A DNA stretch of 64,000 bases from Progne subis subis (Eukaryota; Chordata; Aves; Passeriformes; Hirundinidae). The stretch lies in NCBI GenBank assembly GCA_022316685.1, contig JAKJHU010000016.1, forward strand, positions 1,240,001 to 1,304,000. Direction: 5' to 3'. Position numbers and translations under genes: made by a program. Within the stretch, counting starts at the first letter, position 1. The number at the start of each line of letters is the position of its first letter. This document shows positions 40,398 to 50,070 of the stretch, piece by piece. The notes under the pieces were generated by a model. That model was not told where the DNA came from, ran no database searches, and saw only the letters and a list, made by a program, of their open reading frames with translations.

Positions 40398-40530
40398 GTG
40401 GGGGGGGGGGGTTTGTTTGTTTGTTTGGGGGTTTTTTGGTTTGGTTTGGGTTGGGGGTTTTTGGTTTGGTTTGGGGTTTTTTTGTTTGTTTTTGTTTGTT
40501 TGTTTGTGGTGTTGTTGTTGGTTTTGTTTC
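40398..40530 (+). repeat. G/T-rich simple repeat array
   Basis: Twelve consecutive G (40400-40411) are followed by GTTT, GGTTT and TTTGG units and further G5 runs. The plus strand is almost free of A and C for about 130 bases, so open frames across it are compositional artefacts. Confidence 0.85.
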
Positions 40531-42734
40531 TCTAGCAGTTGAACATCCTATCAGGAGATAAGGACATTATACAGTGGCAGGGTGAGTGGGGTGTCAGTTA
40601 CTTATGAAGGGAATTTTAATCAGTCCAAAGAAAAATAAAGTGAAAGAAGTGAAATAAAGTGAAAGAAAATTGCACATCTTTGTCGCAGCTACCGCTGTCA
40701 TGCCGGAAATCACCGTGTTTAAGAAAGCAATGAGTGAAGATTATGTGCTACCTGAGTTACAAAACACTAGGTACTTTTTCTAAAATAAAAAGAGATACTG
40801 CATCCAGATCACTACAGACTAGCTTAGACATCGCATTCAGATAACCCTGCCTACCAATAACAAAGAGAAAAAGCTAAACTGTAATTTAAAATGTTCTTTA
40901 ACTGTACCATGTGTCCTTCCTGCACTGCCATGCTCTGTGAAATGGCATTATGAACATTGATGTCAGGTGAAAACTATGCTTGGCATGCCCTAGATGAAAA
41001 TATTAATGGGCATCTTCAGCAATTTTTTCTTTCTTTAACCAAACTATTTTCTGTATTTTCTCTTCATAAAGAGTTTTACAGTTTTACAGTTCTTTAAAAT
41101 GGTTAAATTAAATGAATATGTTTAAAGGATCACATTTAAAGGAAAGACCCCGCCAACAGAATATTACAAGAGAGGACCTTTCAGTGAAAACATATGGATT
41201 CCACAATTTCCATCAAATGCTGAAATTACTAAATTATGAAATTCTCATTATGAAGTTCTTCCCTGAATCAAAATTTTGTAAAGTCAACTCCTGTTAAGTC
41301 AATATAATATTGGTCAAAATAACTCAGTGGCTGTAAAATTCAAATGGGGTGTTAATCACAAATATGGGGGGTTGAGTTCAGATTAATTTTTGGCATTTTA
41401 TTTCCATATTTATGGCTACAATGCCACTTCTGGTACCTGCAAGCTCCTGCCACCCTGCCTGTTCTGGATTTGTAGGCACCTGCCTCTGGTTTGAGCTGCC
41501 AGGCTGTGTGTGCCTTCACTGTGTCAGCCAAATGAAGAGGATAACCAAGCTGGAGAGGATGAACAGACCTGTAACCAGAACAAGGCAGCTCCCTGTGGGC
41601 TGGGAGCATTAGGGTCTCCCTGGGCAGCCCCAGGATGTGCTCCTGGTTTGGAGGGGCCCACGGCCAGGCAGGGCTGTGGAGAGCTGGGGACCAGCTCTGC
41701 TGTGGCATCACTGGGGCAGGGGCTGACATGGGACCCTGGGCTGTGGGCAGGGCTGGGGAGCCCTGGGCAGGTGCAGGCAGGGCCAGCAGTGCCCTTGGAG
41801 CTCTGGCAATGCTCTACTTCCCAACTGAAACAATTCCCTCTCATAGCCCATGTGCATCCAGTTTTTCTACGAGTTGTTGACAGACAGGTGGTGTGATCTT
41901 GCTGTAGTGTTGCCTGCTTATAAGACCCAAGGATGTATGTAGTAAATATGCTTTTGAGGTTCCCCTCATTTTCCTCCTCTGGCATATTTCACCAGATTAG
42001 AATTTATTCCTTGGCTTTTTAATGTTTCAGGACTGACAGAATTCTGTAATACCAGAATTTTTCACCATTCATATTTTCCAGTCTTCTCATCATTTTTCAG
42101 CGTTCAAGTTGCATAAAGCTCTGAAGTACATGCTACCTAATTGTATAGTTTCAAGCTATTGAGGCATCCAAATTTGAAGGAGGTCAATCAAAATATCATT
42201 CCAGGCACAGATGGTAAAATGACCTGATAATTATGAGGCAATGTTAAGGGTGAGAAAGAGAGGAGGAGGAAAGACACTTTTCATACCACTGCAGCTGACA
42301 GATAAATTAACTGCTCCGTAGTTTCTGCTTCACCTACCTCCAGTACGATATTCTACGTAATGTTCCCTTTTCTCACAGAAAATATAATAATAGTCCACTG
42401 CAGAATGTCTGCAGGAGTTGTCTGGGGAGTCACACAGAACACCATTGTACTGAATGTACTCTTTCAGAAGTACTCTTTTCTTCTCAATATTTTCACACGT
42501 GTATATATGGCAAATGCCAGTTGTTATAAATAAACATTGGGCACCTGCCATCTTTTGTGGGCAGTAGCTGCTATAGAGCAGTGCTGATTCAGAACATTTC
42601 TAGCAGTGTTTCAAAATAAACATTGTTACCGCTTTCCTTTCTTCTCAACATTGTAAAAACCTAATTACTGTGTCTCCAATTGTTGCAAATAATGTGCATT
42701 TTAAAACTAGATATTGCACATACAATGGAGTTGG

Positions 42735-42826
42735 CAGTGCTCAGTTAATGGTTGGACTTGTTGATCTTTTCCAACCTCAATGGTCTTTTCCAATCTCAGT
42801 GATTGTATAATTCTATGATTCTATGA
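42735..42826 (+). repeat. CR1 LINE 3' end with duplicated block
   Basis: This is a short plus-strand CR1 terminus. The gatcttttccaacctcaatg block is followed at once by a second near-copy (gtcttttccaatctcagtga), then attctatgattctatgac, which contains two ATTCTATG tail units. Confidence 0.8.
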
Positions 42827-45472
42827 CATAAAATCTTTCATTGGGAATATGTCACCTACCCTTGGAGCAAAAGAAGTGAGACTGTATCTAGCCCAAGCCC
42901 AAGTACACTAAGACAAGTTTGAGACTCCGGGAACTAAAAGGTTTGCCTTTTAAATTAGAAGTACAATCAAACACAGATTCAAAAATTCCATATCTTTGAG
43001 TGGTTATAGCTGTGAAATCCGAATGTTAGAGTTGCTGAAGACTTGCTCTTACTCTTGGGACGAATTATCCAGCCTCTGCGTATCTTAGTCTGCCCACCTG
43101 CAAAACAACTCCAAAATACTCATTACATGAAGTTAGAGGGAGGCTGAGATCTTTAACTACTGTAAAGTACAGAAGTTCAGAGAAGGATGGAGAAATGTGC
43201 AATACAAGTGCAATGTGTTACTACACAGAAATCATTTGTACAGAAAGTAAATACACATGATTTGTGTAGGAGGTGCAAGAAATTTTTAAATTGCCATCCT
43301 CATATTGCCCCAGCATGAAATTTTCAGAATAGAAAAGATAAAGAAATCTCTTGCCTAATAAAAAGCTGTATTTTCACACAAATAAAAACCTGTAAGTTCA
43401 ATATAGGGAATATTTTTATATTGTTTTTTATGTGCGTGAGCAGGGGTAGCGACATCTGAGACAAAGTCTGGATATTGCAATTTGTTTATCCAGTTATATG
43501 CACCTCTCATTTGTCAGGAGCAATGCTTTTTTTTTCAGAACGCTTGGCCAAAAAGTTTGAAACCATGTTGCCACATGTGTCTTAAGGCAGAATCTCAAGA
43601 TAGAACAAGCTTTTCATCACAATGGGGCCTGCTGCAGAACCTTTAAAGATTTTTTTTCTCCTATGGTTAGCTCTAAGAATTCCACACGTATAAAGAAACC
43701 TATGAAAAAAAAAAGTATAGCAGTCTTTCCAAGATTAAAACTAAAGAATGGATTCATCAGATTTGTAATACTGTGCTCTGATGTTTTTTAGTAGTATGGT
43801 TCCTAAAGTCTTCTATGGAGGGCTGATCTGTTGATGAATTGTCTGTTATACACCTAATTTCCTTTAGCTACTTCTAAAGCAAATCCATATTTAAATGTCT
43901 CTTGATTCTACAAAACAGACAAGAATATTTAACCTGCATTCCTGTCCTCTTGCAGAATAACATAATAATAGCAGAAGACAGAATTTTTTTAAGTGCAATT
44001 GTTCAATTATTTCACTTAATTTAGCCGTTTTATAATCAGTGGCACTGACACAAATTCAAATAAAATTACTCTGTTATGGTAATGCAGCATTCCCAAATAA
44101 GTTGAAGTTGAATGTCAAGATTCTTAATTGCAAAGTCCATCCCTTCTAAAGATACTTGTACTTCATCTTAGTGAGAAAATTACATCTGAATACCCTCCAA
44201 GGTAATGTCAAGCACCAGTTCATTGTAACAAAACCATCTCAGGTACCAAGAGCAGGCTGTCTCTGATAGTGCAAAGCCCAGCACAACCTGAATTGCCAAC
44301 CCCTAGGACTGGGAAATTCTCAGGTTATCAGCTTTCTGTTACTACTGTAACACTCCTGACTACACAGAGTGGTTAGTTAAGGCTAACTAGCCATGGTACT
44401 CATGCATGGATTATATCACATTCATTCCTTTAGACCACAAACCTAAACTAGAACATAATCAGTAGGGCCACTTTCACTGTCCTCCATCTGACAAGCTCTT
44501 TGTGGGAGTTAAAAGAAATGGAGACCAGATCTTGAAAAGGACATTGCATTCAATAAACTTCAGTCTTTTCTAATGAGTTATAATGGAGAAAATGCCAGCA
44601 TGAACACACTTAGTCTACTTTATCATTAATAGGTATGATTTAAACTAGAATATGTAAACCTTTTTAAACTCCTGTTTCTGAACTGTTATGTCTCTAACAA
44701 ATATGCAGCAAGGATTGTTTATTCAAGCCAATGCAACCTTTTCATGAAGGTGAGAGCTGGGACAACTCAAAGGTATAGAACATGCTTATAAGAAGCTAAT
44801 GCCCTTTTTCTGTTCTCCACAATAAGTGGCATGTTCTAAAGTCTAAGTCACCAAATGTAGGCAGTCTGCCCACTCACTTTAAATGAAGCCTTTCCTGTTT
44901 CCACACTGTGTAGAACTGCCTGTGTTTCAGCAGCCTGTGTTCCTTGCAAAGTGTAGGATGCTGTGATAAATCCCACAACTTGATTCATTAGCAGGGAAGC
45001 CATATCTCAGTTTGCTCTCTTTTGTTCCATCCAAAGCTTTTATCACTACCAAGCTGCCCTTGGTGTTGGCAATTTCTCTTTTCTGTTCCAAGAAGCAAAG
45101 GAAAAAAAAACCTTTTATTTTCTTTGTCTCAAATCCTTTTCTTAGCTGGGTGCAAGTTTCCCCATCTTGTCGGGAAAGTAGACTTACCACATGTGTAACT
45201 TCCAGGCTCAACTACAGTGTTTTAAACCTGCCCTAGCTGCCAGCATGCCCGAATTCCAGCCCTCCCTCTAGGATGCACTGTAACATCGCACAATTTAAAC
45301 TGATGGATCAAAGACACACAAAAGGAGCCTCACTATCCTGAGCTCTCTGAATTCCCTTGGAAGGATTTTCAACTGAATTTTATCACCAGCTTCACCACAG
45401 CCATAAAGTGCATTTTAAAGTTATATTCAAAATGTATATCAAACTGCCAGAAGTAGAACATTTAACAAAGGA

Positions 45473-45510
45473 GGGGGGGGGGGTGGAGGAGGGGGGGGGG
45501 GGGGGGAGGA
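45473..45510 (+). repeat. Long G-tract block
   Basis: Eleven G (45473-45483) and sixteen G (45491-45506) are separated by TGGAGGA and followed by AGGA. The block can form G-quadruplexes in many registers and abuts the C-rich telomere-like arm. Confidence 0.9.
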
Positions 45511-45602
45511 ACCCTAACACCTAACCCTACCCCCAACCCCAAACCATCCCACACCCCAAGCCCCACCCCAGGCACCGCCCCCTGGCACCACCCCCTACCC
45601 CC
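45511..45602 (-). repeat. C-rich telomere-like arm (CCCTAA-type)
   Basis: The arm begins accctaacacctaaccctac and grades into ACCCC/CCAAC-rich sequence. It is short and degenerate, with CCCTAA orientation on the plus strand. Confidence 0.6.
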
Positions 45603-45950
45603 AGGGCAAAGGGTAGTATTAGGGTTTGGGTTAGGGCATGGGGGAGAGTTTAGAGTTAGGGTTAGGGTTTGGATTAGGGCATGGGGGAGAGTTTAGAGTT
45701 AGGGTTTGGATTAGGGCTAGGGTTAGCATTAGGGTTTGGTTTAGGATCTGGATTGGGGTTTGGGTGTGGTTTAGGGTCTGGATTAGGGTTATAATTAAGG
45801 GTTAGAGTTAGTGTTAGAGTTTCTGATTAGGGTTTTTTCTTTGGGTTACGATTAGGGTTTATGGTTAGGTATTGGTTCAGGGTTAGCTTTTGGGTTAAAG
45901 TTAGTGTTAGGGTTTGGATTTGGTATTGTTATTGTTAAGGTTAGTGTAAT
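45603..45950 (+). repeat. Degenerate interstitial telomeric repeat, G-rich arm
   Basis: Many TTAGGG, TTTGGG, TTAGGT and GGATTA hexamers are present, decaying towards 45950. A 33-base higher-order unit (starting ttagggcatgggggagag) occurs at 45631-45663 and again at 45674-45706, a period of 43. Confidence 0.8.
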
Positions 45951-46017
45951 GGTTTCAATTTTAATAATAACCAGGCGGAAATACCAATTAATGTAGGGGT
46001 TTTAGTGTTAATATTTT

Positions 46018-47393
46018 TGTGGGAGGGAGAGATCAGGAGAAAAATAAATAAATCAGGCTTAAGCTTAAAAATGAACATAGTTTTATTAACATATATTAAA
46101 AGACTGGGAAAAGAAAAAAAAAGGTTGAGAAACAAGAAAAACTTAAACTAAAAAAGAATGATACTTTAAAACACGCTTCTTTCCTCTTACAAACTATTAA
46201 CTTTCTTATTGAACAACATAGAAAGCCAACAACTTAGGATTTTCAGTCAGTTTCACCACTTAGACATAACTACTCATTATTTAGGAGAAGAGGCCTTCTA
46301 AGAACTTTTTATGGAGACATTTGCTACAAGACAAAATAGTCCAATGCTCTCACTATTACACATCTGCTGCCGCCCGGAGTTTTTGCAGACTGTGGTGTTC
46401 TATCAGCAAAGCTTCTCAGTGTATCTGGGGTATTATTTACAAATACTTCTTCTGATCTAAAATGATCTTTGTCTCAAAAGGCTGAGACCTCCTTTTTGAC
46501 CCAGGAGCAGGAGTTTCACAGTTCCCAAATAAATCTCTATTATACAAGTCCTTAATTTTGATTAGAATAGCATTCTACCCAAATCATACTAAGATGCTGC
46601 AAACAACAGTTAAGTTCTTCATAATTTATCTTAGAAAAGTCCGGTTAAAAATGTCCACTCCTTCAATCCTATTCCAATATTATTAGTTCTTTCACTTCTC
46701 ATCTAACTGACTTCATGCAGTGTCTGTTTCATGTACCTTCTGTTTTCTTCTTTCTCTCGAGGAAGAATTGTGCTTTAAAAGTTCTGTGTTGCTAAGAAAG
46801 GGTTAAATTTTTGCCCAGGCTTGCACGCCCGGGCTGCTAGAAGAAACCGGCAAATGTCCTTTTCTCCACTCCTCGGTCTCATCCAGGGCGGACCAGCTCA
46901 GAGCTATTACTGAGCTGCAAAAAAGGCTTCACTTAGGCTGCTCTCAGGCTAGCAGCAATTCTTACAGGGCTCAGCAAGGCCCGGCCCAGCTGCTCAGAGG
47001 CAGAAGGGCTTGACCTGGGCCTCCCCCCATCCCCGCTGCATGCGGGCAGCAGTCCTCAGAGGCCCGGCCGGGCCCGGCCCAGCCGCTCAGCCGGCAATGG
47101 GGGGCCCAGCCTGGGCTCCCCCCGCTCTCCATGCAGGCAGCAGCTTCTGAAAGCCCGGCCCGGCCCGGCCCGTCCGCCCAGAGGGGCAGCAGAGCCCGGG
47201 CCGGGCCGGGACGGGCCTGGAGCCGCCCCGACCACAATGTTACCTCATGGCCGATCACCAAAACAAGAGATTGGGCCGTCAGTAGCAGATCAGTTTTAAA
47301 TGTTCCTTCCAAAGTCACTGACACTTCTCATTGGTCAATTTAGCTGTCAGTATCCCAGCCTGCTTTCTGATAGTCCTTGTCCTCCTCCCCCCA
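46018..47393 (-). mobile_element. Candidate solo LTR or similar insertion between telomere-like arrays
   Basis: This is about 1.38 kb of non-telomeric DNA. Read on the minus strand it begins TGGGGGGAGGAGG and ends CTCTCCCTCCCACA, so it has TG...CA ends with imperfect inverted similarity. Near its minus-strand 5' end are a CCAAT box (47330-47334) and a TATA-like TTTAAA (about 47296), and near its 3' end an AATAAA signal (46082-46087). A GC-rich body lies between. I found no target-site duplication and no viral coding sequence, and the distance from TATA to poly-A signal is long for an LTR. It could instead be an unrelated insertion or an unannotated promoter. Confidence 0.3.
46979..47230 (-). 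repeat. GC-rich tandem repeat, about 92-base unit
   Basis: About two and a half copies start at 46979, 47072 and 47163. Each opens with GCCCGGCCC followed by a (C)CGCTCAG or similar block, and the first two then carry CTCCCCCC and GCAGGCAGCAG-type blocks. It forms a CpG-rich island distinct from the two gene promoters. Confidence 0.7.
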
Positions 47394-47472
47394 ACTACGC
47401 CATAGTTAGGGCAGGGAAAAAACATTTTACATTTCTCTATATCTACAAAACAAAATTGTGCCAACCCATGAT

Positions 47473-47950
47473 AGTTAGGTGTAGGGTTAGGGTTTGGGTT
47501 AGGTTTAGTGTTAGGTTCGGTATTAAGATTGGGATTTGGATTAGGATTATGATTAAATTTAGCATTAGGATTGGGATTAGAACTAGGATTTAGATTTTGT
47601 TAAGGATTAGTATTGAAATTCGTGTTATGATTGGGATTAGTATTGCCATTCAGATTAGGATTTGGATTAGGATTGGGATTAGGATTGGGATTGGGATTTA
47701 GATTGGGATTAGGATTAGGATTGGGATTAGGATTGGGATTGGGATTAGGATTGGGATTAAGATTGGGATTAGGATTAGGATTGGGATTGGGATTAGGATT
47801 GGGATTAGGATTGGGATTGGGATTAGGATTAGGATTAGGATTAGGATTAGGATTAAGATTCGGGTTAGGGTTAGGGTTAGGGTTTTGTGAGGTTTTGGCT
47901 TCGAGTTAGAGTCAGGTTTACAGTTAGGGTTCATCCTCATCATAGGGTTC
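47473..47950 (+). repeat. Interstitial telomeric-variant hexamer array
   Basis: The array starts with TTAGGG/TTTGGG units, passes through degenerate hexamers, then runs for over 200 bases as GGATTA and GGGATT alternations. It closes with four G3 runs spaced by TTA (47862-47882) and a short decayed tail. The G-rich strand is the plus strand, as in the 45603-45950 arm. Apparent Leu-Gly and Ile-Leu repeat frames here are artefacts. Confidence 0.85.
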
Positions 47951-49289
47951 GTCCTTAAAGCAGGATTTAAGATTTAATCCTAGAGCCAGAGTAGTCCAGA
48001 ATTACACTCTCTCTAACTCTAATGGAGCCAAGTTTTCCTCTTTAAAGTGTTTTTATAATAATACCCAAAATCTTCTACAATCAGATGCCAGAAGTGTAAT
48101 TCTTACTAACTCCAGTAGAGTCAGGTGTTCATCTGGAAAGCAAGTACTTTAGAATAATTGCCACACTATAGTTTTTAAACATTTAAATAAGATACTGTAT
48201 AACCAATGCAGTTCAGGTATAGCAAGGATTCACAGTATGAAAAGTAAATGTGTAGTAAAGCAGTGGGTTTTGCCTTAATATCATGCTCATGCTCTTCAAA
48301 AGTCAGGTGCTCAATTCTATCTTTGAAGTTACTTCTGAACAGAGAGCAGAGCTTTTATGAAACAGATGTTTGTAAAGTTGAAGTTGCATTTATTGTAAGA
48401 CAGAAGATTCACGGAAAAGATTTGGGGGCTTGCCTGTAGTTAATGGAAAGTGTTTTCAGCAAGAGATGTAGGGCATGTAAGCACACACACACATTCACCT
48501 CTGCATATTCTCACCAGAAATAAATCTGAGATTTAAGTGGGGCATGTTATGGGGGCATGGGAATCTCAAGGCAGAGAACACCAATAACAAGACCAAAGAG
48601 AATAATCCTGCCTTGGACAAAGTATTTTCCACCTCCAGACTCTATCACAGAGCTCTGTCAGATTTGGTACCACTATGAAAAAGACAAAGGAAAATGCTTG
48701 TTTGCCTTCCAGGCAGAGAATACAAAGCCTGTGTGGTTTACTATTCCTTTTCAAAAGGCTCCCTGTGTTTCTGAAACATTAACAGGGATTTAGAGTAGTT
48801 TGCACACGTTCAAATGTCAGCTGGTTTTATTTGCCTACAGCCCACTTGTTCATTTTGCTCTCAGAGAGGCTGAGAATCAGTTGGGTAGTAAATTCAGCAT
48901 AAAGGTATCAAAGGGGCTATCCATTTATTCCATATTGGCATTATATATTTACCTACATTTTCTTTAACAGGTACTCCACGTGTTTTTTATCAACTACAAT
49001 TATTTGCAGCAAAATTCTCCCCATTTTCCTTGTTATTCTCAGTGCTCCAATGACTTATCTTTACATGGATCTTTCATCCGCACCAGTGTGGAAGAGACAG
49101 TAAAAGCCCAGTTTTCAAAACATGCTGGGCTTTTAATTCGTTCAATTGTATCAGCGTCTCTTCCATTCTCACTACTCAGACACAGGTTTTGACCACACCT
49201 CTAACTTGAAATCCCACTTTCTCCCGCCTTTATGGTTCCTAATGGACTCTGTACCACTCTTTGTTTCGTGGAAGCGTGTCTCTGTTCTC
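47951..49289. other. Intergenic DNA between telomere-like array and CPA6 island
   Basis: This is about 1.3 kb of moderately AT-rich sequence with a short CA tract near 48482. I see no repeat family, no exon and no strong promoter motif. It may contain distal regulatory sequence for CPA6, but nothing in it demonstrates this. Confidence 0.5.
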
Positions 49290-50070
49290 TCATCAGCCTC
49301 AGCTCTCGCCCAGCCGGGGAAACCTCAGCGATAATTCCCCGACGCCACCGACCGCGCGTTAAGCGGCCCTTGGCGGGCTGCCTCGCCGCACCTGCAGCCG
49401 CAGCCCGACCCGACGGAGCCGCCGTGCCCGCGGGGGGCTGCTCGCCACCTCCCGGCGCTCGCCGGCCCCCGCGTTCCCCTGGGGCTCCCCCCGGGCTCCC
49501 CCCGGGCAGGGCGGCCTTGGGACCCCCGGCCCTCCCCGGCGGCGGGCGGGTCCCTCCCCGCCCAGTCCCGTCCCCGTCCCCGTCCCGTCCCGTCCCCGTC
49601 CCCGTGCCCAGGCGCGGCGGGGCGGCGGTCGACGGGAGTCCTCCGCCGGCTTTCTGCCCTCGCCGCTGACGACCAGCGACGCTTCCGAGCGCCCCGCTCC
49701 TCCCGTCCCCGGCTTTGTGTGCGCGGCCCCAGCCGCCGCCTGGGGCGGGCGCGGCGGCGGCTGTGGCGGTGACGGGGGTGGCCGTGCCGGCGGTGACGGT
49801 GCCGACGGTGACGGCGCGGCCCCGCGCGATGCCGCTCCGCGGGCTCCTGCCCCTTTGTCTGCTCTGCCTCCAGGCTGCGCTACCGCTCCGCGGCCACCGC
49901 GGCCGCTACGCCGGGTAAGTCCGCCCGCCGCCCCGCTCCGCTCCGCCCGGGCGCGGCACCGCGGCCGCGCTCCCTCCGCACCGCCGGCCGGAGCCGGCTG
50001 GAGTGCCGGCGTGTTCGGGGGACCCTGCCGCCGCCGACCCGGCCGTGGGCTTGTTTGCTGGCGGTCGTGG
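49290..50070 (+). promoter_or_regulatory. CPA6: CpG island / promoter region of CPA6
   Basis: A sharply bounded GC- and CpG-rich island covers CPA6 exon 1 and the start of intron 1. Upstream of the exon it has a run of CCCGT/CCCCGT units (49565-49611) and, closer to the ATG, repeated GGTGACGG units (49766-49815). No TATA box is evident. The transcription start probably lies between about 49550 and 49820; this is inferred from the island and not seen directly. Confidence 0.7.
49829..49914 (+). CDS. CPA6: CPA6 coding exon 1 (signal peptide)
   Basis: This is the first coding exon of carboxypeptidase A6, a secreted, extracellular-matrix-associated zinc metallocarboxypeptidase (M14 family) made as a proenzyme that trims large hydrophobic C-terminal residues. 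The exon encodes about 29 residues: a short basic start (MPLRG), a hydrophobic core (LLPLCLLCLQAALPL, roughly residues 6-20) typical of a signal peptide, and RGRYAG. The RYAG ending matches the NNRYAG sequence at the same exon boundary in the human protein as I recall it. The exon stops after two bases of a Gly codon at a strong donor, GTAAGT, at 49915. An in-frame ATG at 49715 would add 38 Ala/Val/Thr/Pro-rich residues before the signal peptide, so the start at 49829 (G at -3) is preferred. The catalytic exons are outside the window. The call rests on a short match, the exon structure and the head-to-head position with PREX2. Confidence 0.8.

Larger units (their letters stand above)
29396..45472. 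other. Intergenic DNA, middle-right
   Basis: No gene is recognised. Within it are a short extra CR1 3' end (about 29467-29495), poly-A tracts (29588-29622, 36436-36459), CR1 pieces at 34330-34645, 37250-37590 and 42735-42826, a TAATTAATGATA-type tract (35625-35690), a CTCF-like motif (36551-36564), a T run (38186-38203), a G/T-rich array (40398-40530) and a GC-rich block (41600-41830). The rest is ordinary AT-rich DNA. Confidence 0.55.

Noticed and set aside
40326..40542. Gly/Phe/Val-rich frames resembling a membrane protein
   Set aside because: They are produced by the G/T-only simple repeat.
41352..41985. Overlapping 125-153-residue frames around 41.3-42.0 kb
   Set aside because: Both strands are open across a GC-rich block with no recognisable domain or splice structure; shadow frames are the simpler reading.
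46971..47324. 117-residue minus-strand open frame
   Set aside because: It lies across the GC-rich tandem repeat, its Pro/Gly/Ala composition is set by base content, and I recognise no domain.
47631..47943. Overlapping long open frames encoding Gly-Leu and Ile-Leu repeats on both strands
   Set aside because: They are forced by the hexamer array: a six-base repeat without stops reads as a dipeptide repeat in any frame. No start context, splice or conservation evidence supports a protein.
45511..47950. Interpretation as a true chromosome end
   Set aside because: Ordinary sequence and a conserved gene lie on both sides, the repeats are degenerate and the arm orientation is not that of a terminus.
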